Below, piece after piece: positions 13,657 to 20,555 of a stretch of 20,555 nt of DNA. Location: positions 1 through 20,555 of the forward strand of contig CAZUCD010000062.1 in assembly GCA_964618855.1 (NCBI GenBank), written 5' to 3'. This DNA comes from CAZUCD01 sp964618855 (GTDB lineage: Bacteria; Sumerlaeota; Sumerlaeia; SLMS01; JANRJK01). The notes beneath the pieces are model-generated. The model was given only the letters and a program-made list of their open reading frames with translations. It searched no databases and was not told where the DNA came from. Position 1 is the stretch's first letter, and each line of letters starts with the position of its first letter. A program made the translations under genes and the position numbers.

Positions 13657-15801
13657 TTACTGGAGGAACCAGTCTCCCACCGATGCAGCCGGGCTGACGA
13701 TCACGTCGAAGTTCGACTGCGCGGTGTTGCCGCAGTTGTCCGTCACGGTGACGGTGATGGGATAGGTCGCCGGGGCGACGCCGGTGGTGTCGATGGTGAC
13801 CTCCCCGGTCGTGGCATTGGTGACGGAGACGGAGCCTGCGCCACCGAGGGTGGCGGGGGAGGCGACGACGCTCGCGATGGAGGTTTCCGGGTCCGCCGGG
13901 GCAGCAAGCGGCGAGTTCGTCGTCCCGGAGTTCGAGGCGATGGGAACGTTGGCGTACGAGCCGATCGTCGGATTCTGGTTCGCGCCGATCGTGATGGTGA
14001 TCGTGCCGTCTCCATTGTGGCCGTCGGCGTCCGTTACCCGGAAATCGAGGTTGAAGGGCCCAACGGGCGCGACGCAGGTCGCAGTGACGTCCGCGATGAC
14101 GTTGGAGCCGGAGGTGGACAGGTTCACGGTGACCCCGGCCGGCGGGGCCGGGGGAAGTGCCGCGACGGTGAAAGTGCCGGGAAGGGTGTCGCTGATCGAG
14201 GCGACAGTCGCCCCAGTGGTCGACGAACCGGCGGCCACGGTCGGGCCGGAACCGGGAGTGACCGCAGGAGCATAGGCAGCGAAGTTGAACTGGCCGGGCG
14301 AGCCGTTGGTGTTGCCGACCGCATCGGATGCCCAATTCGTGGCGACGTTGCCGGCGAAGGCGGGATCGCGCTTCTCGAGTGACGCCCCCGTCCCCACATT
14401 GACCGTCGGCCACGGCGCGATGTTCTGGTAGTCGACCTGGTCCAGTGTGCCCGCAGGGGCATTGTCGTCATAGATGACGACGCTGTCCCCGGGGGAGTTC
14501 CCGAAGTTGGGTCCGAAGCCGCCGATGATCGCCGTGCCGCTCGACATGGAAACCCACGCCGGGACGCTGTTGAAGCCGGCCGTGTCCTTAACGAGGAGCA
14601 GGTACCCACCGGGCGGAATGGTCGTTCCGATTGGAAGGGTCAACCCGGCCCCCGCCGTGTCATCGTCCAGCGTGTAGAGGGACACGTCGCGGACTTGGGC
14701 CGCGTTGTTCCGAAGCTCGATCCACTCTCCCGTCGCATCCGGCGACTGCGTCACGTCGTCGGGGTTGTACATGATCTCATTGATGACCACTTCCCCCGAC
14801 GCGGGGCGGCGATCATTGACATACCGCGTCGCTGGGGTGGACGAGGAGAACAGCTCGCTCGCAGCCGAGTCGTCGTCGACGGCCTCGAAGTAGTAGTTGA
14901 TGTTGGACCCGGTGACGAGAGTCGTGGCCGCATCCAAGTCGAGGCTCCACGTGCCGCTCGAAGCCGTTCCGGAGGTGAGCGTCATCGGGCTGCTCGTGAA
15001 GCCTCCGCTGCCCCCGACCCGCCAGTGCAGGTTCACGCCTGCAACCGTTCCATCGGAGTCCGACGCATCCACGGAGACGTTGAAGGCCGTCGTCGTGCTC
15101 TGCGGCGGGGAAACCACCCCATTGGTGACGACGGGCGGCACGTTCCCCGACAGGACATCCGAGGTGATGTTGATGTCGTCGACCCGGAGCTGCGGGCGGG
15201 TTCCGGATCCGGCGATGAAGTAGTACTTCCAGCGCACCTGGACGACTGGTTGGTTGTTGACGGCCGGGGGAAGAGCCACGTCCGTGAACGTGGTAGAGTG
15301 CCCCGCAACCGCGTTCGAGGTGTACTCGGTCACCGGGGTCGTGTCGAGCCAGGCACCCGAGTTGCCGATGCGGTATTGCATGCGGACGCGGTATTCGCGC
15401 GCGCCGACAGTGTTGGTGCCCATGACGCAGTCGATCAGGACGTTCTGGCGCCCAGTGGTGTCCAGGCCGACGAGCGCCTCCCCGAGGAACCCGTTCGTGC
15501 CCGTGTTGATCCAGGCGAAGCCATTGGTGCCCAGGCCGTTCATGCGCGTCCCGGACGTACCGTTGTACACCCCCGTGTAGTTGGCGGTCGAAGCCGTGGC
15601 CAGCACCGGGTCCTGCGTGGCGCTCGTGTGGAAAACCATGTTCGCCGGGTATGTGGACGCCGGGGATGTGGAATCCCAGTTTGTGAACGTGAAAGGCGTC
15701 GGCCACGCATTGTGCGGAGTCGGGTCTGTCTGCGCGAAGGCCGGGCCGGCGGCTGCGGCGAGGATGGCGGCCAGAAACGGGACGCGATTGCGTAGGACCA
15801 C
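13657..15801 (-). CDS. Secreted lamin-tail-domain (LTD) and Ig-like repeat protein
   Basis: 714 aa. The GTG at 15799-15801 is chosen because GAGGTGA lies just upstream and a clean signal peptide follows (RNRVPFLAAILAAAAGPAFA, cleavage near residue 23). Residues about 25-215 form a beta-rich region ending in RVDDINITSD, as in many surface proteins. Residues about 220-330 look like an Ig/Fn3-type domain (DASDSDGTVAGVNLHWRVG). Residues about 338-480 are a lamin-tail domain (GEVVINEIMYNPDD, GEWIELRNN, PPGGYLLLVKD). Two related Ig-like repeats follow, around ISDTLPGTFTVAALPP and PTIGSYANVPIASNSG, each closing with a VTD-type strand. Ser/Thr/Gly/Asn-rich composition fits an extracellular protein. 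No LPXTG, PEP-CTERM, type 9 or dockerin sequence is seen at the end (VGDWFLQ), so anchoring is unknown. It is monocistronic, with its own 5' region and 3' stem-loop. Confidence 0.88.
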   Translation of the reverse strand: MVLRNRVPFLAAILAAAAGPAFAQTDPTPHNAWPTPFTFTNWDSTSPASTYPANMVFHTSATQDPVLATASTANYTGVYNGTSGTRMNGLGTNGFAWINTGTNGFLGEALVGLDTTGRQNVLIDCVMGTNTVGAREYRVRMQYRIGNSGAWLDTTPVTEYTSNAVAGHSTTFTDVALPPAVNNQPVVQVRWKYYFIAGSGTRPQLRVDDINITSDVLSGNVPPVVTNGVVSPPQSTTTAFNVSVDASDSDGTVAGVNLHWRVGGSGGFTSSPMTLTSGTASSGTWSLDLDAATTLVTGSNINYYFEAVDDDSAASELFSSSTPATRYVNDRRPASGEVVINEIMYNPDDVTQSPDATGEWIELRNNAAQVRDVSLYTLDDDTAGAGLTLPIGTTIPPGGYLLLVKDTAGFNSVPAWVSMSSGTAIIGGFGPNFGNSPGDSVVIYDDNAPAGTLDQVDYQNIAPWPTVNVGTGASLEKRDPAFAGNVATNWASDAVGNTNGSPGQFNFAAYAPAVTPGSGPTVAAGSSTTGATVASISDTLPGTFTVAALPPAPPAGVTVNLSTSGSNVIADVTATCVAPVGPFNLDFRVTDADGHNGDGTITITIGANQNPTIGSYANVPIASNSGTTNSPLAAPADPETSIASVVASPATLGGAGSVSVTNATTGEVTIDTTGVAPATYPITVTVTDNCGNTAQSNFDVIVSPAASVGDWFLQ

Positions 15802-16055
15802 GGATCACCTCGTGAATTCAGAGTTTGGCAAGTTCGCAAACCGGATTCGTGCCTGCCTGCGCAAAAGGCCGTCGCCGAAGTCCCGGGGGGCTCACTGAGC
15901 CATGGGGTCGTTCATATCCGCCTCCGAGTCAACGGGCGAGTCGGGCCCGGAGGTCTTCCCCGGCGGCCAGAAAGCGGGAAAACGCAAGACCGGACGCGCC
16001 CACGGACGTCGCAGGGGCGCATCCAGGGTGTTCGATTTGGTACATGTTCGGCCGC
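15802..16055. other. Intergenic region upstream of the lamin-tail gene
   Basis: There are 254 bases between the end of the ABC operon and the start of the LTD gene, both leftward. It should contain the LTD promoter, but no convincing -35/-10 pair was found; TTGACT and TATGAA on the minus strand are only 10 bases apart. A 13-base near-palindrome, GGCTCACTGAGCC, sits at 15889-15901. No gene is seen. Confidence 0.55.
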
Positions 16056-16922
16056 TCAGCCGTCCGAGTACATGCACTCCTTGTAGCGGGCCGCCCAGCA
16101 GGTCAGTCCCACGCAGATCGCGGGCACCAGCACGATCACGAGTCCCGCATGGAACAGCGTCGGGCCCTCGACCACCATGCCGAAGACGGTCTGCGCGGCG
16201 CGGCTCGAGGGGGGCAGGAAGGCCTTCACATAGTACCCCAGGGACCACTGCTGGAGCGATTCAGGCATGAGGTTGGACACCGCCTCCCATCCGTACATCA
16301 TGAAGCCGGGGATCGGGTTGCGGATCAGGTTGCTGATGCCCAACAGGAGGGACGAGTAAACCGCAAGGCCGAGGCCGATGGCCACAAACTCACGGAGCAG
16401 GATTAGCAGGCTCGTGGGTTCGAAGAACTTGACGATGCCGCTCTCGCCGAACGGGATCAGCATCAGGAGCTTCACGCAGATCAGCGAGACGGCGTAGCAC
16501 GGCATCGCGACGGCGACGAAGCCGGCGAACTTGCCCACCACGATCATCCAGCGCGGGATGGGCTGGAGGTAGAGGTAGTGCAGGGTCTGGTCCTCGAGCT
16601 CCTCGCGGAACACGGAGCTGGCAAACGTCATCGCGCTCAGGATGACGCCAAAGTAGAGGTAGCCTCCACGGAAGATGTAGGCGAACGCCTCCATCACCTC
16701 GCTCATCTTGCGCGAGGCGGAGATCTCGAGCGCGGGAAACTCGATGTTGAGGGGATGCGAGAAGGCGAACCCGCTCCCTATGAGGTGGACCAGCGAGAAC
16801 ACGAAGGCCCCGAGCACCGGCAGGAGCGCGAGCACGGCGGACGCGTAGAACACCCGCGAGCGCCTGTATCGGATCGCCGAGAGACGGACGGTCGCGAGGA
16901 ACTGCGCCGCGGGCGTCCCCAT
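16056..16922 (-). CDS. ABC-2 type transporter permease (second permease of the operon)
   Basis: 288 aa. The ATG at 16920-16922 lies seven bases after the stop of the upstream ATPase; longer in-frame starts would run into that gene and add a serine-rich, non-conserved leader. About six membrane spans: 24-50, 95-115, 140-165, 185-210 and two near the C-terminus (about 250-280). Between spans 2 and 3 it carries EELEDQTLHYLYLQPIPRWMIVVGKF, the classic ABC-2 coupling stretch (EREDGTL-LLL-PI-R--I--GK). It exports or flips an unidentified substrate with ATP hydrolysed by the ATPase at 16930-17883. It is the last gene of a four-gene ABC set. Confidence 0.88.
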   Translation of the reverse strand: MGTPAAQFLATVRLSAIRYRRSRVFYASAVLALLPVLGAFVFSLVHLIGSGFAFSHPLNIEFPALEISASRKMSEVMEAFAYIFRGGYLYFGVILSAMTFASSVFREELEDQTLHYLYLQPIPRWMIVVGKFAGFVAVAMPCYAVSLICVKLLMLIPFGESGIVKFFEPTSLLILLREFVAIGLGLAVYSSLLLGISNLIRNPIPGFMMYGWEAVSNLMPESLQQWSLGYYVKAFLPPSSRAAQTVFGMVVEGPTLFHAGLVIVLVPAICVGLTCWAARYKECMYSDG

Positions 16923-16929
16923 GTCCAGG

Positions 16930-17883
16930 TCAGCGCGGCTGCTGCCCGCCCCGGTTTCCGCTGAGATAGTCGAAGATGCTGGTGATGTTTTCATCGGCCA
17001 CGGTGACGAGACTGACATCGATCCCGCGGTCGAGGATGAGGCCGGAGAGGTCATCGTAGAAAGCGGAGATGTTGCGTGTTTCGACGACGAGGGCATTGTC
17101 TTCCTCCTGGAGGCGGACGCTGAGGGTGGACGGGCAGGTCATGAGGTGCACGGCGGCGTCGCGGGCTCCGGCGCAGCGGATGAGGACCTGGTGCGGGTGC
17201 TCGGAGAGGTTGCCGCGCACCTCGCGCACCTCCCCCTCCGCAAGCAGGTAGCCCCCGTTCATCATCAGGATGTTGTCCGTCATCGCCTCGATCTCGTGCA
17301 GGACGTGCGACGAAATGATGACGTTTCTGCCCTCCTGCCCGAAGTTGCGGATCAGCTCGATCATCTCGTGCCGGCCCATCGCATCGAGTCCGTTGAGGGG
17401 TTCGTCCAGGACGAGGATCTCGGGGTTGTGGGCGATGGCTAGCGCGACCTTGGTCCTCTGGCGCATGCCCTTCGAGTAGCCCTGGATGCGGCGGTTCATG
17501 TTCGGGGTCATGCCGAGCTGGTTGAGCGCGTGCTCCGCCGCGGCGCGCGCCCGCGACTTCATCCAGCCGCGGAGCTGCAGCAGCGACTGGATGAAGTCCA
17601 GCCCGCTCATCTTCTCGTAGAACGCGTCCGACTGCGCGCAGTACCCGAGGCGGACCATCTGGCGCGGGTTGCGCCACACCTGGTCCCCGAAGACGAGCAC
17701 GTCACCCATGCTCGGCTCCAGCATCCCGGCTATCAGGTTCATGACGGTGGACTTGCCGGCGCCATTCGGGCCAAGGAGCCCCGTGATCCCCGGCCGGAGC
17801 GTCACCGTGATCCGGTTGATGCCGATGATCTCCCCGTACCAGCGGGAGACGTTGCGCAGTTCCACCATTGGAATGTCGTTCAT
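16930..17883 (-). CDS. ABC transporter ATP-binding protein (second ATPase)
   Basis: 317 aa; the ATG at 17881-17883 has GAGAGG seven bases upstream. Walker A GPNGAGKS with K44, Q-loop LGYCAQSD, signature YSKGMRQRTKVA in place of LSGGQ (common in ABC-2 exporters), Walker B ILVLDEPLNGLD, and H-loop ISSHVLHE. About 100 C-terminal residues (after LAEGEVREVRGNL) form a regulatory beta domain typical of this subfamily. It starts 15 bases after the first permease gene and ends 7 bases before the second, so it probably energises one or both. Confidence 0.95.
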   Translation of the reverse strand: MNDIPMVELRNVSRWYGEIIGINRITVTLRPGITGLLGPNGAGKSTVMNLIAGMLEPSMGDVLVFGDQVWRNPRQMVRLGYCAQSDAFYEKMSGLDFIQSLLQLRGWMKSRARAAAEHALNQLGMTPNMNRRIQGYSKGMRQRTKVALAIAHNPEILVLDEPLNGLDAMGRHEMIELIRNFGQEGRNVIISSHVLHEIEAMTDNILMMNGGYLLAEGEVREVRGNLSEHPHQVLIRCAGARDAAVHLMTCPSTLSVRLQEEDNALVVETRNISAFYDDLSGLILDRGIDVSLVTVADENITSIFDYLSGNRGGQQPR

Positions 17884-17898
17884 GGGGGGGCCTCTCGG

Positions 17899-18774
17899 TC
17901 AGTCCTTGTGGATCTCGACGGGACGAACCTTGTACACCGTGACCGCGAGGGGAATCGCCACCCACGCGAGCACCCCGGCGAACGCGAGCACGGGGGAGAG
18001 TGTCGCGCTTTCACCCATGCCGAACAGGTGCTGCCCGACGCTCGTCAGCGATGGGAGCAGGGCGAGGCAGTAGAACGCCTGAGCCAGCTTTTCCCCCAGG
18101 AAGGCCGCGACCGCAGAGGCACCGTAGAGCATCATCAGGATCGCGTTGGTGGCGACGGGGATGCTCGGCGAGAACGAGGACCCGCCCACCGCAACCGCGC
18201 TCAGTGAGAGCGAGATCAGCATCCCGTACGCCATCGAACCGGCCAGGAGCGGCAGCGCCGTCCCCGTGAAGTCCGTGTGGAAAGCGTGCGTCGAGGGGTA
18301 CGTCGCGAACATCACGACCCAGACGGCAACGGCCTGTATCCAGGTCAGGAAGCTGATCGCGGCCCCCATCGTGACGAGCTTGCCCAGGATGTACTGGATC
18401 CGCGTGATGGGGCGGGCGAACAGGATGGACAAGCCCCCGTGCGCGCGCTCCGGCGCGATCAGGCGCGGGCCCGCAAGCAGCAGCGCGCCCTGGCAGATGA
18501 ACGTCTGCGCGAACAGGAAGCTGCGCAGGATCCGGTCGGGGGGGATGCTCGGCGTCTTGCCGATCTCGAGGAGCTTCAGCAGGTACTCGTTGTTCGTCAC
18601 CGCGAGGAACACGAACAGGACGAGGAAGTAGGCGGAGCCCAAGCCGAAGAGGGACCAGTTGAAGGCGCGGCCCGACAGCGCCATGAACGAGAACTTGGGG
18701 ACGGCGAGCCAGCGCCACGGCAGGGGCGTCAGCGCGCCCTCCCATGGCTTGTAGCGGACCTCATAGACCGGCAT
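17899..18774 (-). CDS. ABC-2 type transporter permease (first permease)
   Basis: 291 aa; the ATG at 18772-18774 has AAAGGGG eight bases upstream and overlaps the end of the upstream ATPase gene by 14 bases. Longer starts would give an Arg/Ser-rich leader antisense to nothing known, and are rejected. The N-terminus MPVYEVRYKPWEG is like many ABC-2 permeases that begin Y-WEG. Membrane spans at about 43-63, 95-112, 133-160, 175-200, 205-230 and 255-280. The cytoplasmic stretch RAHGGLSILFARPITRIQYILGKL is the ABC-2 coupling motif. Substrate unknown. Confidence 0.88.
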   Translation of the reverse strand: MPVYEVRYKPWEGALTPLPWRWLAVPKFSFMALSGRAFNWSLFGLGSAYFLVLFVFLAVTNNEYLLKLLEIGKTPSIPPDRILRSFLFAQTFICQGALLLAGPRLIAPERAHGGLSILFARPITRIQYILGKLVTMGAAISFLTWIQAVAVWVVMFATYPSTHAFHTDFTGTALPLLAGSMAYGMLISLSLSAVAVGGSSFSPSIPVATNAILMMLYGASAVAAFLGEKLAQAFYCLALLPSLTSVGQHLFGMGESATLSPVLAFAGVLAWVAIPLAVTVYKVRPVEIHKD

Positions 18775-19699
18775 GGGCGAGACCCCTTTCCGATTCCTCC
18801 AGCGCGTTGACGAAGATCTCCTCGAGCGTGTCCTGCTTGTGGTGGAAGTGTCGGAGTTGGACACCGACCTCGCGGGCGAGCGCGAACAGCGAGCGTGCCG
18901 TCTCCCCCTCGGGCAGGCTTATCTGCAGGCCGCGCCTCGTCTCCGAGCACGCCCACCCGCGCGCGGCGACGGCACCGACGAACTTCTCCCGGTCCCCGTC
19001 GAGCGCGACCTCGCAGGCGCGGTGGTCGGCCCGGCGCAGTTCCGCCAGCGGCCCGCTCAGCACCGCCTTCCCCCGGTTGATCACCGTCACCCAGTCGCAG
19101 CAGAACTCCACGTCCTGCAGGATGTGCGAGCAGATGATGACGTGCGAATCCGAAATGCGGCCAATGTCCCGCACGAGCTGGAGCATCTCGCGCCGCCCCT
19201 CGGGATCGAGCGCGTTCGTGGGTTCGTCGAGGATGAGCAGCTTGGGGCCGTGGACGAGGGCTTGGGCGAGCTTGACGCGCTGCTGGTTGCCCAACGAGAG
19301 CGTCTCGACGGGGCGGTAGCGCATCTCGCCCAGGCCGATGTAGAAGAGCACCTCGTGCGCCCGCTCCATGGCATCGCCCGGGGAGAGGCCGGAGAGCTCC
19401 CCGACGTAGCGCAGCAGCCTCACGGCGGAGAGGCCCTTCACGTACGATTCCGACTCCGGCATGAAGCCGACGATCTGGCGGATGGCGCGCGCGTCGCGCC
19501 GCACGTCCATGCCGAGCACGCGCACCGTCCCCGAGGCGGGGGGCACGAACCCGAGGATGGTCTTGATGAGCGTGGACTTTCCCGCGCCATTGGGGCCGAG
19601 GAGCCCCGCCGACTTGCCGTCGATGTTTGCGTGCATCCCGTCCAGGATGCGCCGACGGCCATAGTTGACCACGAGGTTGTCGATCTCGATGACGCTCAT
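18761..19699 (-). CDS. ABC transporter ATP-binding protein (first ATPase)
   Basis: 312 aa from the ATG at 19697-19699, with only a weak GGA upstream. Walker A GPNGAGKS with K41, Q-loop region VGFMPESESYVKGLS (Glu where many have Gln), signature LSLGNQQRVKLAQAL, Walker B LLILDEPTNALD, and H-loop ICSHILQDVE. The C-terminal 90 residues resemble the accessory domain of drug- or lipid-type exporters and end HHKQDTLEEIFVNAL, the usual ABC-2 ATPase tail. First of the ATPase-permease-ATPase-permease set. Confidence 0.95.
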   Translation of the reverse strand: MSVIEIDNLVVNYGRRRILDGMHANIDGKSAGLLGPNGAGKSTLIKTILGFVPPASGTVRVLGMDVRRDARAIRQIVGFMPESESYVKGLSAVRLLRYVGELSGLSPGDAMERAHEVLFYIGLGEMRYRPVETLSLGNQQRVKLAQALVHGPKLLILDEPTNALDPEGRREMLQLVRDIGRISDSHVIICSHILQDVEFCCDWVTVINRGKAVLSGPLAELRRADHRACEVALDGDREKFVGAVAARGWACSETRRGLQISLPEGETARSLFALAREVGVQLRHFHHKQDTLEEIFVNALEESERGLAHAGL

Positions 19700-19750
19700 G
19701 TTGTTCCAGGGGCCAGGGGCTGGGTGTCGGAGGTCAGGGTTCTGGGGTCA

Positions 19751-19809
19751 GGGGCCGGGGATCGGGGACTGGGGCCCACTCCGGCCCCCGGTCCCCGATC
19801 CTCGGCCCC
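19751..19809. repeat. Long G/C-rich inverted repeat between the unknown gene and the ABC operon
   Basis: The arms 19751-19774 and 19786-19809 pair over 24 positions, 22 of them Watson-Crick, around an 11-base loop. The two exceptions are G-U in a plus-strand RNA and mismatches in a minus-strand RNA. The adjoining 19706-19750 is a run of GGTCAGGG-like words and includes CGGAGGTCAGGG at 19728-19739, also found at 1434. It lies 8 bases after the upstream stop and 52 before the ATPase start. It could terminate or attenuate transcription, but no U-tract follows; it may be a dispersed repeat. Confidence 0.75.
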
Positions 19810-19816
19810 CGCCTTC

Positions 19817-20555
19817 CTACTTTCGCTTCTCGATCCATTCCGCCACGACAGGGACTGCGCTGGCGAGGCGGTAGTCTCCCACCCGGACGCCCTCGACGAA
19901 GAAGTCGATGGCCGACTCCTCGGCGATGGAGTAGACGACGAGGCCCTTGCCGTCCGCCGCGCTGCTGCGGATGGACTGCTGGAGATTCGCGTCGTTGAAG
20001 GCCGGGTCGAACTGCGCGAGCAGCGGGAGCGCGTCGGCAAACTGCTGGTCCACGGCGAAGTAGCTCAGCGAGGAGACGTGCGATCCCGAGCTGGCCGGGA
20101 GCGACTGCGTGAAGGCGTACTCCTGGTCGATCGACCGGTTGTCGAGGACCGTGTCGAGCGTGCCCTGGACGAAGGCCTTGCCGGGGCCGAAGACGGCGAT
20201 GTCGTCGACGACGGCGTAGCTGACCGACCAAGGCTGTCCGGCGAGGTTCATCTCGACGATCATGTGGTTGCGGTAGTCGCTGGTGGTGACGGTGAGCTGC
20301 TCCGTCGCGCCGGGGACCTGCCACAGCAGGTCCATGACGTCCACCATCGCGGAGTGGAACTCCTCGGGATCGAGCACCTCGGTTGCGAACTTGAGGTTCG
20401 GGATCGGAAGCACCGGGTTGTCGAGGCCGAAGGCCACCTCGTTGCCGAGGGAGGCGGCGAGGCGCTTGGCGGCGGCGAGTTCCTGGGCCGTTTCGGGCGC
20501 CCGGAAGTTCTCCGTGTCCTCGTCGATCCAGGCAAGGACCTGGTCGAGCATCTGC
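19817..20555 (-). CDS. Unknown protein, C-terminal part (start beyond window)
   Basis: About 246 residues are visible, open to the window edge. The family was not recognised. The visible part is acidic, mixed alpha/beta and without membrane spans or cysteines. It includes TTSDYRNHMIVEMNLAGQ, WSVSYAVVDDIAVFGPGKAFV and LASSGSHVSSLSYFAVDQQ-like alternating strands, and ends VPVVAEWIEKRK. The style (AVVDDIAVFGPGKAFVQGTLD) is reminiscent of large exported DUF3352-type proteins, in which a self-evaluated beta-strand module is repeated; this is a weak comparison. It is transcribed toward the ABC genes but separated from them by the strong inverted repeat, so membership of the same operon is uncertain. 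Confidence 0.75.
   Translation of the reverse strand, partial: QMLDQVLAWIDEDTENFRAPETAQELAAAKRLAASLGNEVAFGLDNPVLPIPNLKFATEVLDPEEFHSAMVDVMDLLWQVPGATEQLTVTTSDYRNHMIVEMNLAGQPWSVSYAVVDDIAVFGPGKAFVQGTLDTVLDNRSIDQEYAFTQSLPASSGSHVSSLSYFAVDQQFADALPLLAQFDPAFNDANLQQSIRSSAADGKGLVVYSIAEESAIDFFVEGVRVGDYRLASAVPVVAEWIEKRK

Noticed and set aside
1..20555. CRISPR array, insertion sequence or phage genes
   Set aside because: No regularly spaced repeats, transposase or phage-type proteins were seen on either strand.

Overview
This is a GC-rich bacterial window of densely packed, mostly single-copy genes. It includes a membrane-anchored TPR protein, a secreted lamin-tail/Ig-like protein, a SpoIIE-type phosphatase receptor, a large GspE/PilB fusion and a paired ABC-2 export operon. 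Together these suggest a free-living diderm with large envelope proteins, for example Planctomycetota, another PVC lineage or a related candidate phylum. That placement is inference from gene style; no ribosomal or marker gene is present. A run of Ns at 333-342, and a reading-frame change across it, show that this is a scaffolded draft assembly.

Layout. (1) 1-1298 (-): TPR membrane protein, cut by the left window edge. (2) 1299-1624: divergent intergenic region with a long G-rich inverted repeat. (3) 1625-4730 (+): two overlapping genes, a glutamate-cysteine-ligase-like (GCS2) enzyme fused to two CBS domains, and a zinc aspartoacylase/succinylglutamate-desuccinylase-like hydrolase. (4) 4744-5382 (-): an unassigned membrane protein. 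(5) 5711-8685 (+): a soluble hybrid histidine kinase translationally coupled (ATGA) to a GalT-like HIT-superfamily protein that has lost the usual CxxC. (6) 8677-13133 (-): an apparent operon of a receptor-type GspE/PilB ATPase fusion followed by a HAMP-SpoIIE phosphatase. The ATPase gene carries an in-frame TAA inside its Walker B/GEIRD box. (7) 13270-13435 (-): tRNA-Gln(CTG) and tRNA-Glu(CTC) in tandem. (8) 13657-15801 (-): secreted lamin-tail/Ig-like protein with a strong stem-loop after its stop codon. (9) 16056-20555 (-): C-terminal part of an unknown protein, then ATPase-permease-ATPase-permease of an ABC-2 type exporter.

How the genes may work together. Two neighbouring blocks (5 and 6) carry phosphorylation signalling: a cytosolic hybrid kinase without an output domain, and a transmembrane SpoIIE/PP2C phosphatase downstream of a secretion-type ATPase. 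The most unusual object is that ATPase. It has a predicted signal peptide, an extracytoplasmic beta/helical domain, a Pro-Thr linker, one membrane span, a zinc ribbon and a complete T2SSE-type motor with a second tetracysteine. It looks like a motor wired directly to an outside-facing domain. Whether the stop codon in it is real or an assembly artefact decides whether the gene is functional.

Start sites, domain boundaries and family assignments come from reading the sequence by eye. No database search was run.
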